From CALAMC01 sp964459465 (GTDB taxonomy: Bacteria; Zixibacteria; MSB-5A5; GN15; PGXB01), in NCBI GenBank assembly GCA_964459465.1, contig CAYWLR010000001.1:310001-374000 (forward strand): 64,000 bases of DNA, given 5' to 3'. Shown piece by piece: positions 43,543 through 51,602 of this stretch. Position numbers and translations under genes: made by a program. Position 1 is the first letter of the stretch, and the number at the start of each line of letters is the position of its first letter. Under the pieces are notes generated by a model, which had not been told where the DNA came from, searched no databases, and saw nothing but the letters and a program-made list of their open reading frames with translations.

Positions 43543-44142
43543 CTATTTCTTACGACGGAGCAATCCCATGCCGAGCATGCCCAATCCAAATAGGGCGACG
43601 GTAGCCGGCTCCGGAATGGCACCGCCCGAATTATAATCAATCATCAGTACAGCATTGTCAATGCGCAACAAACATTCACCCGCGAATATCGTCACATCCA
43701 GAATCCCGTCATTCCAGAACCCGGGGGTTTCGATATTGGTCAGGTTGAACATGGAGTTGTCCAGGAAATGTCGATTAAGCGGATCCCAGTCGAAGACACC
43801 ACCGATAGCGATTTCGTTATTGTCGGTGTCAATCATGGCACCGTCGATCCAGAGACGGGCGCGGGTGATAACATCCGGGGGAACGCTCAATCCGTCCGGG
43901 AGAGTATGACCCCAGCTAAGTTCATGATCGTAACCATAACCCGTTCCGATATAGGCTCCGGGAGCCGCACCGAAAAAGGTTTCATGGCTGAAATGAACCC
44001 ATGAAGCATAATCATAAGTGTGAAAATCGGCCAATGAGAAGAAGTTTGTATAAACATTCTCCGTCATCATTGGACTGGCCATCAATGCGGACGGGATAAG
44101 AAGCACCGCCGCAAATACCAGCATCAAGATGGCTTTTTTCAT
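43543..44142 (-). CDS. PEP-CTERM exported protein
   Basis: 199 residues. It has a signal peptide (ILMLVFAAVLLIPSALMA) and a mature region with no familiar domain but a single-strand-rich composition (Asp, Asn, Gly and Trp). The C-terminus reads GGAIPEPATVALFGLGML followed by MGLLRRKK: a PEP motif, hydrophobic helix and basic tail, the exosortase sorting signal. Such proteins are processed by an exosortase (EpsH-type) during export of extracellular matrix. No exosortase is in this window. It has its own terminator downstream. Confidence 0.9.
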   Translation of the reverse strand: MKKAILMLVFAAVLLIPSALMASPMMTENVYTNFFSLADFHTYDYASWVHFSHETFFGAAPGAYIGTGYGYDHELSWGHTLPDGLSVPPDVITRARLWIDGAMIDTDNNEIAIGGVFDWDPLNRHFLDNSMFNLTNIETPGFWNDGILDVTIFAGECLLRIDNAVLMIDYNSGGAIPEPATVALFGLGMLGMGLLRRKK

Positions 44143-44395
44143 AAGAGCTCCTTAATTAGGATAAATTTAATATTATTTTCGGCAACAAACTAATCAACAA
44201 TATAGATTATGCAAAACCAATGCCGATACTGTAAATGCTTGTGATACAATGGGATAAAAAATGACTATATGAGTAAACATGAATTTTTCTGTTCAAATAA
44301 TGCACAGCCTTGCAAACCTATGATGAAGATTGCATTACTATATGATAATATAAGAAGTCTCTGTTTTTCAAAACAATAAGATAAAAAGGTATTAA

Positions 44396-45262
44396 TCAGG
44401 GTTTTGATCGCCGCAAAACCAGATAAATACCTCCAAGAATCAATGCCCCGCCGATTATAGTAGACAATTCGGGAATCTCATTGAATATAATTATGGCCAG
44501 AATAGTCGCGCCGATCGGCTCACCCAGCGTTATGGTCGAGACTTTATAAGTCGGGACATATTTTAAAAGCCAGTTATAAAGTGAATGCCCCATTAGCATC
44601 GGCACCAGCGCCAAAAGCCCAAAATAAAGCCAGGTTTTGGCCGGGAAATCGACCAGATTGTCGCCATTGGCCAAAGCCGCAGTGAGTATAACTACCGCCG
44701 CCACTGAATAAACCGGGGTGATATAGCAGATATTGTCAATTTTTCCGCGGAGACTTCGCCCGATAACAAAGTAAATGGCGACAAAGACCGCTCCCGCCAA
44801 TGCCAGAATGTTGCCATAAAGTTGTTTCCTTCCCAGTTCAATATCCCCCCCGGATATCGCCGCGACCCCGATTATGGCAATCAGAATACCGGCAAATGCC
44901 CTTTTTTGAGGTCTTTGTTTATGCACGAGATAATCTAAAATCAGCACGAATATCGGTGATGTTGCCACCAGCATGACCGAATTGGATATGGTTGTATGAT
45001 ACAGAGATGTAATCCAGGTGATGAAATGAAAGGCGAGCATAACTCCCGAAAAAAGCAGGAAATATTTTTCGCGACGATTAAGATTTGCCAATTGACGGCT
45101 TTTGGGCATAAATGGAATTATGAGTACCATTGATGCGATAGCCATGCGAAAATAGGCATTGGCCAGCGGACCGGCCCCGGACAGTTTAATGAATATGGCC
45201 GCCCAGGAAACGGCAAACGTCGCGAAAATAAGTGTTAGATATAAAGTTCTTTGTCGTACCAT
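44396..45262 (-). CDS. EamA/DMT family transporter (minus-strand copy)
   Basis: 288 residues with ten membrane helices and two EamA repeats: first half near AVSWAAIFIKLSGAGPLANA, second half near LAGAVFVAIYFVIGRSLRGK and ALVPMLMGHSLYNWLLKYVP. The family exports amino acids, nucleotides or other metabolites. Divergently arranged with a second EamA gene 84 bp away. The two are paralogues of similar length but low apparent identity, so they are unlikely to be a recent duplication. Confidence 0.9.
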   Translation of the reverse strand: MVRQRTLYLTLIFATFAVSWAAIFIKLSGAGPLANAYFRMAIASMVLIIPFMPKSRQLANLNRREKYFLLFSGVMLAFHFITWITSLYHTTISNSVMLVATSPIFVLILDYLVHKQRPQKRAFAGILIAIIGVAAISGGDIELGRKQLYGNILALAGAVFVAIYFVIGRSLRGKIDNICYITPVYSVAAVVILTAALANGDNLVDFPAKTWLYFGLLALVPMLMGHSLYNWLLKYVPTYKVSTITLGEPIGATILAIIIFNEIPELSTIIGGALILGGIYLVLRRSKP

Positions 45263-45346
45263 AAGTCAAATCCCGTATATTGCCTGTCCAATATAGAAAA
45301 CGGTATAATGCTTGTCGATAAGATAAAATTTGGCGGATAATAATAT

Positions 45347-46222
45347 ATGGCCGATATAAAACTTTTGCTGGTCGTGATATTATGGGGCGCCTCGTTTGTT
45401 CTGGCGAAAATAGTCCTCGAATATTTCACGCCGGTCGAAACGCTGGCCGCCCGGCTGGTGCTCGCCATAATCGTTCTGGAAATAATCACGTCGGCCAAGA
45501 AAATCCGAATTGAATATAGCCGGTCCGATTTGCCTGTTTTGCTTTTGGCATCGGTCGTGTTGTCCGTTCATTTTTTTATACAGATAACCGGTTTAAACTA
45601 CACCAGCGCCACCAATACCGGCTGGCTGATAGCCACCGCGCCCATTTTTATCGCGGCGGCATCGTACTTATTTTTAAAAGAAAGGCTCCAGCCACTGCAG
45701 ATACTGGGAATAATGGTCGCCACGGTCGGCGTTGTCCTGCTGGTTTCGAAAGGCCGTCCGGGGCAACTGGATTGGCTCAAATCGGTCGGGGACTGGTTAA
45801 TCCTCATCAGCGGCATTACCTGGACCATCTATACTATTGCCACGCTTAATATCAGCCGGCGCATGAACCCCGTCGGCATGATTTTATTCCTGTTGATCCT
45901 GCCAACCATCGGTTTTTCTGCTTACGTTCTGGCGACAAGTGATCTGGCCAAATTCATGTCCATCCCACCCAAAATCCTGATTGCCATTCTGACTTATGGA
46001 ATTTTAACCATGGGCGTCGGCCACTGGCTCTGGCTGGAGGGCCTGTCTCAAAAGGGCGCCGCCAAGGCGGGGGCGTTTATTTATCTGGAGCCGATTGTGA
46101 CCACCCTTACGGCGCTGGTTTTAATAGGCGAAAAACTGACGCTATTAAGTTATATCGGGGGCTTTCTGATCATCGGCGGCGTGGTTTTGGTCGAACAACG
46201 CCTGAAATTATTCCGACAATAA
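45347..46222 (+). CDS. EamA/DMT family transporter (plus-strand copy)
   Basis: 291 residues, ten helices. Repeat 1 starts LLLVVILWGASFVLAKIVLE, repeat 2 near GDWLILISGITWTIYTIATL. The hallmark near the end is LTYGILTMGVGHWLWLEGLS, KAGAFIYLEPIVTTLTALVL. Predicted inner-membrane exporter of unknown substrate. Divergent from the minus-strand EamA gene; the 84-bp space between them must hold both promoters. Confidence 0.9.
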   Translation: MADIKLLLVVILWGASFVLAKIVLEYFTPVETLAARLVLAIIVLEIITSAKKIRIEYSRSDLPVLLLASVVLSVHFFIQITGLNYTSATNTGWLIATAPIFIAAASYLFLKERLQPLQILGIMVATVGVVLLVSKGRPGQLDWLKSVGDWLILISGITWTIYTIATLNISRRMNPVGMILFLLILPTIGFSAYVLATSDLAKFMSIPPKILIAILTYGILTMGVGHWLWLEGLSQKGAAKAGAFIYLEPIVTTLTALVLIGEKLTLLSYIGGFLIIGGVVLVEQRLKLFRQ

Positions 46223-46290
46223 TCCTTGCGGTACTTTTTTCATTTGTATAGAATATTTTTACAATATCCAATAAAAAGGAGTATTCGAAA

Positions 46291-47829
46291 ATGAGAAAAA
46301 CATTCATCGCATTTATCACCATGATTATTGTACTCACGGTCAGGCTATCAGCCCAGGAATACCCGCTTATGGATGAGTACAATATGAAATTTGATTCCAT
46401 GAAAACTGTCGAATCGGAAGTTTTCGCTCCGGCCACATATACCAAGGCCGCCAATGAATTCAAAGAAGCCCAAAGAGCCATCGAACTTAAAAAGACCACG
46501 GAAAGCATCAACCGCCTTCTGCAAAACTCCATCGAGTACGCTGAAAACGCCCTCAAGGCCACCGAAGTGGCTCGCCTGGCCTTAGTCGAGTATCTTGAAC
46601 CGCGGCAGAAGGCTATCGACGCCAAAGCCCGCGCTCTGGCGGCCAAAGAGTATGTCGACGCCGAACTTCAATTCGTCAAAGCCACCGGCAAAGTGGAATC
46701 CGGTGATGTCAAAGGCGGCATCAATGAAGCCCAGAAATCGGTGGCGCTGTTCGACAAAGCCGAACTAACAGCCATCAAGGTCGATATCATGGGTACCGCT
46801 GATTCATTGATTACAAGGGCCACAACCGGCGATGCCAAAAAATACGCCCTGGCGACTTTCGATAAGGCCGTCAAAGCCCGCGCCAAAACCGATTCGATAC
46901 TGACCCTTAATCGCTATGAAAGAAAAGAATCTGTCTCTCAAGCTCAATTGGCCGAATATGAGGCGCGGCATGCGTCGAATATCGCGCAGATGGTTCGCTC
47001 GCTGGAACGCAACGACCAGGCCTGGGAAAAATTAATTCTTGTTTATGAAATTCAGATGCAGCGGGCCGCCGATGAATTCCAGATAGGGATTCTGCCTTTC
47101 GATGACGGTCCCGGCAAAGCCGCCGACAGCCTGGTTAATCTGGTCAGGGCCATGCGCAACGTGATGGATCAGGCGCATGGCGACATGACCGCCGCGACCG
47201 AGGATTTAACCGCCGCGCTGACGGCGATGGGTGTAACGACTTTAACCAAAAATTTCACCGAGCGGGCCAGGACGGTCAGGAACGCTGTCGATAAAACCGT
47301 CGCCGATAAAAGAGAACTGACGGAACAACTGGATGCTTGCCGCCATGAATTGAACAGCCTGGGGATAGCCCACGAAGTGATGGCCGGGGAACTGGAAGGG
47401 CGCCGGGACCAGGAAGCCAGATTCCAAAGTGCCCAGGCGTTGATTATGCCATCCGATGGGGAAGTGCTGTACAACGCCACCAATGACATCGTCCTGCGTC
47501 TGCCGGGTTTGTCATTTGCCGTCGGTTCCAGCGATATCAAAGATGAACATACGCCTCTGCTGGAAAAAATAAAAACCATCCTGGAAATGTTTCCCGAATC
47601 CAAAATCATGGTCGAGGGACACACCGATGACACCGGCGATCCTAATACCAACATGCGCCTGTCGGAAAAGCGGGCGTTTTCGGTCATGCAGTACTTGCGG
47701 CAATCGATGGGTATTTCGGTCGACCGCATTCAGTCGGTCGGTTACGGTTCCGATCGGCCGGTGGCCTCGAACAAAACATCCGATGGCCGCGCCAAAAACC
47801 GTCGTATCGATATAATCATCATGCGCTAA
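46291..47829 (+). CDS. Exported OmpA-family protein with long helical region
   Basis: 512 residues. After a signal peptide, residues about 30-390 are Ala/Lys/Glu-rich helical repeats with a DUF4398-like pattern (ANEFKEAQRAIELKKTTESI, YVDAELQFVKATGKVESGDV). This is probably an extended coiled coil. The C-terminal OmpA domain (about 400-512) includes KIMVEGHTDDTGDPNTNMRL, SEKRAFSVMQYLRQ and RVQSVGYGSDRP-like IQSVGYGSDRPVASN with AKNRRIDI. It tethers the outer membrane to peptidoglycan. AAGGAG precedes ATG 46291. Confidence 0.88.
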   Translation: MRKTFIAFITMIIVLTVRLSAQEYPLMDEYNMKFDSMKTVESEVFAPATYTKAANEFKEAQRAIELKKTTESINRLLQNSIEYAENALKATEVARLALVEYLEPRQKAIDAKARALAAKEYVDAELQFVKATGKVESGDVKGGINEAQKSVALFDKAELTAIKVDIMGTADSLITRATTGDAKKYALATFDKAVKARAKTDSILTLNRYERKESVSQAQLAEYEARHASNIAQMVRSLERNDQAWEKLILVYEIQMQRAADEFQIGILPFDDGPGKAADSLVNLVRAMRNVMDQAHGDMTAATEDLTAALTAMGVTTLTKNFTERARTVRNAVDKTVADKRELTEQLDACRHELNSLGIAHEVMAGELEGRRDQEARFQSAQALIMPSDGEVLYNATNDIVLRLPGLSFAVGSSDIKDEHTPLLEKIKTILEMFPESKIMVEGHTDDTGDPNTNMRLSEKRAFSVMQYLRQSMGISVDRIQSVGYGSDRPVASNKTSDGRAKNRRIDIIIMR

Positions 47830-47854
47830 ACAAGACCTCAATAGTCCTCATTAT

Positions 47855-47893
47855 GCCCGATTTGTTCACCATCAGGCAAATCGGGCTTGCTTT
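47855..47893 (+). terminator. Terminator of the OmpA-family gene
   Basis: A 10-bp stem GCCCGATTTG / CAAATCGGGC with a 12-nt loop and a T-rich tail (TTGCTTTA), 25 bp after the stop codon. Confidence 0.8.
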
Positions 47894-47950
47894 ATATGAT
47901 GGCTTTTTATAACTTGATTTCGGGCTTAATGCAAATACGTGCTTTGTCTT

Positions 47951-47956
47951 TATAAT
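47951..47956 (+). promoter_or_regulatory. -10 box candidate for the selenoprotein peroxiredoxin gene
   Basis: A perfect TATAAT lies 25 bp upstream of the ATG at 47982. No convincing -35 is seen; the best 6-mer (TTAATG, 19 bp away) is weak. An oxidative-stress regulator site cannot be recognised. Confidence 0.4.
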
Positions 47957-47981
47957 CAACACTACGGAAGGGAGGCTTAAT

Positions 47982-48698
47982 ATGTCCGAACCGGAAGTCG
48001 GATGTGCTCGTCCGACCGGGGCCGTGGTTGGCCAGTCGCCGCCCAAGGGGGGCGATCAATCCAAATCATCTGAAAAAACGACGGAGGAAACCATGGTACA
48101 AGTGCGTGTGGGCGGGAAGGCCCCCGATTTTCAGGCCCCCGCTTATTTCAAGGGAAAATTCACCAATGTAAAATTGTCCGATTACCTGGGTAAATGGGTG
48201 CTGGTTTGCTTTTATCCGGGTGATTTCACCTTCGTTTGACCCACCGAATTGTCGGCGGTCGCCGGCAAATTCGATGAGCTCCAGAAGCTCGGCGTCGAGG
48301 TCATGTCGATCAGCGTCGATAGTACCTTCGTCCACAAAATCTGGGATGAAGAAGAACTCTCCAAAATGACTAAAGATGGTATCCCGTGGCCGATGGTAGC
48401 CGACGGTTCCGGGGCCATTGGCAAAGTCTATGGGGTGTACGATGAAAACAGCGGCGTCAACATCCGCGGGCGGTTTATCATCGACCCCGATGGTATCGTG
48501 CAGGCGATGGAAGTGATGACGCCGCCGGTGGGACGTAAAATAGCGGAAACCATCAGGCAGGTGCACGCCTTCCAGCACGTCCGCAAGATGAAAGGCACGG
48601 AGGCCTGTCCGGCCGGATGGGAACCGGGCAAACCGACTTTGAAACCCGGCCCCGACCTGGTCGGTAAAGTCTGGAAAGTCTGGAAATCGGACGAATAA
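47982..48698 (+). CDS. Selenocysteine-containing peroxiredoxin (AhpC/Prx1 type), UGA-recoded
   Basis: 238 residues if UGA at 48237-48239 is read as selenocysteine (residue 86). The frame before the UGA ends LVCFYPGDFTFV and continues after it with PTELSAVAGKFDELQ, so UGA falls exactly at the peroxidatic Cys of the FTFVCPTE motif. The resolving Cys of the typical 2-Cys group is present in GTEACPAGWEPG. It reduces hydrogen peroxide and alkyl hydroperoxides. The family's usual Thr and Arg of the active site are retained (PTE; GRFIIDPDG). The 37-residue N-terminal extension (VGCARPTGAVVG) is also seen in some related Prx. ATG 47982 has GGGAGG; ATG 48093 with GGAGG is an alternative start. A SECIS-like hairpin follows. 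selA, selB and selD are not in the window. Confidence 0.88.
48249..48268 (+). promoter_or_regulatory. Bacterial SECIS-like hairpin
   Basis: TTGTCGGC GGTC GCCGGCAA forms an 8-bp stem with a GGTC loop. It begins 10 nt after the UGA and its loop is 18-21 nt downstream. This matches the usual placement of bacterial SECIS elements, which need a G in the first loop positions; the E. coli fdhF loop is also GGUC-like. SelB would bind here to insert selenocysteine. Confidence 0.8.
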
Positions 48699-48714
48699 TT
48701 GGCTTGTATTAAAT

Positions 48715-48764
48715 GACCGGCAGACGCCCTGCTTTGAAGGGTCTGCCGGTCGTTTTTTATTTTG
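48715..48764 (+). terminator. Terminator after the selenoprotein gene
   Basis: An 11-bp stem starting GACCGGCAGAC, paired with GTCTGCCGGTC, extended by a few more pairs above a bulge and capped by a loop, then CGTTTTTTATTTT. It starts 16 bp after the stop. Confidence 0.92.
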
Positions 48765-48774
48765 CATGAATATC

Positions 48775-48811
48775 CGTTGTGATCGGCGGGTTCTCAAACC
48801 CGCCGCCAACC
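48775..48811. repeat. 37-bp palindromic repeat, copy 2
   Basis: Perfect stem GGCGGGTT CTCA AACCCGCC inside a 37-bp unit sharing 33 of 37 bases with 23679-23715. It sits between the selenoprotein terminator and the Mrr-like gene end. Confidence 0.65.
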
Positions 48812-48837
48812 ATCGACGAAAAACCTGCGGCAATCCG

Positions 48838-49509
48838 TTACATCTTCAATTGCAGATAAGGAAGGTTATCCTTTTCAAGTGTGAACAAAGGCACTTGCGC
48901 TAAAATAGCAAATATGCCCGACGAATACCTGCCACTATCGAAATTTTTAATGGCGCTTCGATATAGTTTCCTGTTTGACAGGATTTCATCTATTGCATAT
49001 TTAAATGGTTCAATCGGTATATGTTGCGGGTTTCCGTTCGAAGTTATTCTATTTATCCCTCCCCAGTCAACGGTTTGAATTATGATTTCTTTGCCTCGAT
49101 ATAGCCGTATCGTCTTACCGGCAAGGGGCACAATGTAATTCTCCCAAATATCCATAAACTTTGGCCCATGGTTATCCGCTGCTGGGGTGGCATTAATATC
49201 AAGGATAATTATTTCTATGCCCAATTCCTGGGCAGCGTTCATAGCATTATCCAATACTCTTCCATTTGTGACCAATGCTGCCGAATCGCATTTTGCATTC
49301 ATCATAGCCCCATGCAACTGAAATATCATGGCTCTGTTTACTTTGCTACTTGTTCCGCCATACATTTTTGCCTGTACCGCTTTATTCCTCCCATCCTTAA
49401 CAGCGATTATATCTATTCCATAATCATTCGAATATGGCGTCAAAGTAATTTTGTAACCCTGTTTTTCATAATATTTGCCTACATATTCTTCATATTCTCG
49501 CGGGTTCAT
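48838..49509 (-). CDS. Mrr/restriction-endonuclease-like PD-(D/E)XK protein
   Basis: 223 residues. The N-terminal helix EYEEYVGKYYEKQGYKITLT leads to the nuclease core: Asp in YSNDYGIDIIAVKDG and Gln-Ala-Lys in KAVQAKMYGG. The GIDIIA...QAK pattern is the Mrr_cat hallmark. The remaining ~115 residues after ALVTNGRVLDNAMNAAQELG have no recognised domain and could bind DNA or a partner. Mrr proteins cleave modified DNA or act as stand-alone restriction or defence nucleases. It has no neighbouring methylase. Confidence 0.8.
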   Translation of the reverse strand: MNPREYEEYVGKYYEKQGYKITLTPYSNDYGIDIIAVKDGRNKAVQAKMYGGTSSKVNRAMIFQLHGAMMNAKCDSAALVTNGRVLDNAMNAAQELGIEIIILDINATPAADNHGPKFMDIWENYIVPLAGKTIRLYRGKEIIIQTVDWGGINRITSNGNPQHIPIEPFKYAIDEILSNRKLYRSAIKNFDSGRYSSGIFAILAQVPLFTLEKDNLPYLQLKM

Positions 49510-49572
49510 TAATAAATTCCTTCTATCGGTTATTCCATAATATGGTTCTTAATTTATTTTCGAATCCTATTT

Positions 49573-50455
49573 TCAATAAATCAACCCATTAGCCGTGCAA
49601 TACTTCGACGAAATACTCCCCAGCATGAAACCGCAGTCATATGCTCCAACGACCGCTAAATTATGGATATCAATCACATTAAATATCCTGTTTTCGCCAA
49701 ACATATATTCGTAGCGCTCGCGCACAATGAGATATTTGCCATCGGAAGATATAACCAGCAAATCGGCCATATTAAGCCCTTGAAAAGGAATAGCCGCCAG
49801 CGAATCTTCGTCAGCCGCGTCGTACACATACAGATATCCCGTAGGCACAAAACCCCAAACCTGTTGACCGACGTCCGTATAAAAAGAAAATCTCTCATCC
49901 GGACTAATAACATGAGTGGCCCCGGAACCGAACCCGTCCCATCTTAATACCCTTACCGTATCAGAAAAAAATCGGTGACACTGTACTGACAGCCAATACT
50001 CAAAAAGGTCTTATTTAAGCTGTTACTCGGAAACGGGCTGCAAAGCATAAGATGCAAATGCAGGACATAATTCCCGATCTTTTTGATCGAATAACCCGAC
50101 GAATGTCCCAGAATGTTGTATATCACCAGGTTCGCCGTGTCGCTGTTGGGGAATAGACAAATGACACGACTTCCGAGCGATTGCAGAATTTACCCTCGAC
50201 ATTGCCTCCGGGCTGATTGAAAAGCTCGACATGCCCGGGGAACGTTTTTACCGAACCCACGCTGTCGATGATCATGGAATCGATAAAAATCTCCCGTTCA
50301 ACAGAGAAAACCCTGACCATATTTCCCGCCATCGGGGCAATATAGAAGAGGTGTTCATCCGGCGTGTCCTGCGGCTGGACCGGATTATCGTCGCCGCACG
50401 TGACAACGACGAACAATACGGCCGTCAAAATAAGCAGTAATGAAATTCTTTTCAT
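49573..50455 (-). pseudogene. Frameshifted lipoprotein (beta-propeller-like) pseudogene
   Basis: It begins with ATG at 50453-50455: MKRISLLLILTAVLFVVVTC with lipobox VVTC, then DDNPVQPQDTPDEHLFYIAP. The reading is open to a TGA near 50123, but the natural continuation (LFPNSDTANLVIYNILGHSS) lies in another frame from about 50156. A second shift near 50010-50050 moves to the frame of EYWLSVQCHRFFSDTVRVLR, which runs intact to the TGA at 49573 (TGYLYVYDAADEDS, ISSDGKYLIVRERYEY). The repeats resemble a YVTN-type beta-propeller. Two frame breaks indicate decay, or sequencing errors if reads disagree. Confidence 0.75.
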
Positions 50456-50870
50456 AACTTTCCTCCCGATACGTTTGACCGGCCATTGTCCTGTGGCCAT
50501 AACTTTATTTCAGCATGGCGGTAACCCGCATTCGGAGTGGGCTGATTTAGGAATCCGTTGTTGAGCTAAACTATGAAATCCTCGAGCGGCCCGGATCCCG
50601 GTTACAATATAAATATATTGCACCTTCACCCAAAGGGCAATAATTATTATGTTTTTGGGGCCCTTGCCTGAATTTGACCGGTCGCGGGCGACACCTCGCT
50701 GATAATTATAAGCATAATCGCTTTGAATAACACTGCATTACGATGACAGAAAATGACAGAGGGCCGGCAATTTGCATGATATAAAAAAACTGGCGAAAAA
50801 AGGTTAAGTCCGATTGTCAATGCCGATATATATAACAGATGCTGAATTTCATATTTCGGAGATTTAACCC
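50456..50870. other. Gene-free interval
   Basis: About 415 bp between the divergent pseudogene and the next plus-strand gene. No credible ORF, repeat or strong hairpin is seen. It may carry the divergent promoters; base composition is mixed, with an AT-rich stretch near 50700-50830. Confidence 0.5.
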
Positions 50871-51542
50871 ATGTCGAAAATTGCTCAAGAAATGGCCCTG
50901 CGCGGCAGTCAGCTCTGGCTGCAGCAGATGGTCAGCTGCAATGCCGAGCGTCTGAATAAAATCATTCGCAAGCGGTTGCATCTGGCAAAAAACATCGAGA
51001 TCGCCTGGCTTTCGCCCCGGCCGGGTGACAATTATGCCGAATACCGCGATGAGGATTTTATAGTGCTTCTTGATATTGAACTCAAGTTTCCGCTGGAAAC
51101 ATTCTGGCCGGAGCGCGGGCCGGTCTGGGACGGTCTGGCCAAAACCTCCGACGGAAAAATCCTGCTGGTCGAAGCGAAAGCGCACACCCGCGAACTGAAA
51201 TCATATATAAAAGCCAAGGATCCTTCATCGTGCGCTTTAATAAACAAAAGCCTCGGTGAAGCCAAAGATTTTTTCCATGCCAGCCCGATGGCCGACTGGA
51301 CGGAACCATATTATCAATATGCCAACCGTCTGGCGCATTTGTATCTCTTGCGGGAAAAAAACGGCATCGACGCTTATTTGTTATTCGTGTACTTCATGAA
51401 CGATACGGCTATGAATGGTCCGCGATCCCAATCCGAGTGGGAAGGTATAATAGACAAAATGCACGAGCACCTGGATGTGGCACGGGAGCAACTCGGCGAG
51501 CATGTTATCGATATATTCATAGATGTATCAAAGCTGGTTTAG
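50871..51542 (+). CDS. Uncharacterised protein with a PD-(D/E)XK nuclease-like core
   Basis: 223 residues with no signal peptide. The middle reads VWDGLAKTSDGKILLVEAKA: the Asp of WDG and the Glu-Ala-Lys after a beta strand form a D-(x)n-ExK pattern, as in restriction-like nucleases. The rest is mostly helical, and the C-terminus (AREQLGEHVIDIFIDVSKLV) is conserved-looking. I do not recognise a named family. ATG 50871 has no clear Shine-Dalgarno sequence (TATTTCGGAGA lies ~12 bp away). It lies near a second PD-(D/E)XK gene (48838-49509), separated by a pseudogene. Confidence 0.65.
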   Translation: MSKIAQEMALRGSQLWLQQMVSCNAERLNKIIRKRLHLAKNIEIAWLSPRPGDNYAEYRDEDFIVLLDIELKFPLETFWPERGPVWDGLAKTSDGKILLVEAKAHTRELKSYIKAKDPSSCALINKSLGEAKDFFHASPMADWTEPYYQYANRLAHLYLLREKNGIDAYLLFVYFMNDTAMNGPRSQSEWEGIIDKMHEHLDVAREQLGEHVIDIFIDVSKLV

Positions 51543-51602
51543 GACGACCGCATTAAAATTTCTTTGTTCATTTTTGGCGGCGCTTTTCGTATATTCTGAC
51601 AA

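Noticed and set aside
44396..46222. Divergent EamA pair as a recent tandem duplication
   Set aside because: The two proteins share topology but little visible sequence identity, so an ancient family relationship is more likely.
48237..48239. TGA in the peroxiredoxin as a simple nonsense mutation or stop-codon reassignment
   Set aside because: It falls exactly on the catalytic Cys codon and is followed by a SECIS-like hairpin. TGA ends other genes normally here (rlmN, ruvC, the response regulator), so the code is standard and one-off selenocysteine recoding fits better.
48066..48833. A 255-codon minus-strand open frame opposite the peroxiredoxin
   Set aside because: It is antisense to a recognised gene, has no family signature, and its composition mirrors the plus-strand codon use.
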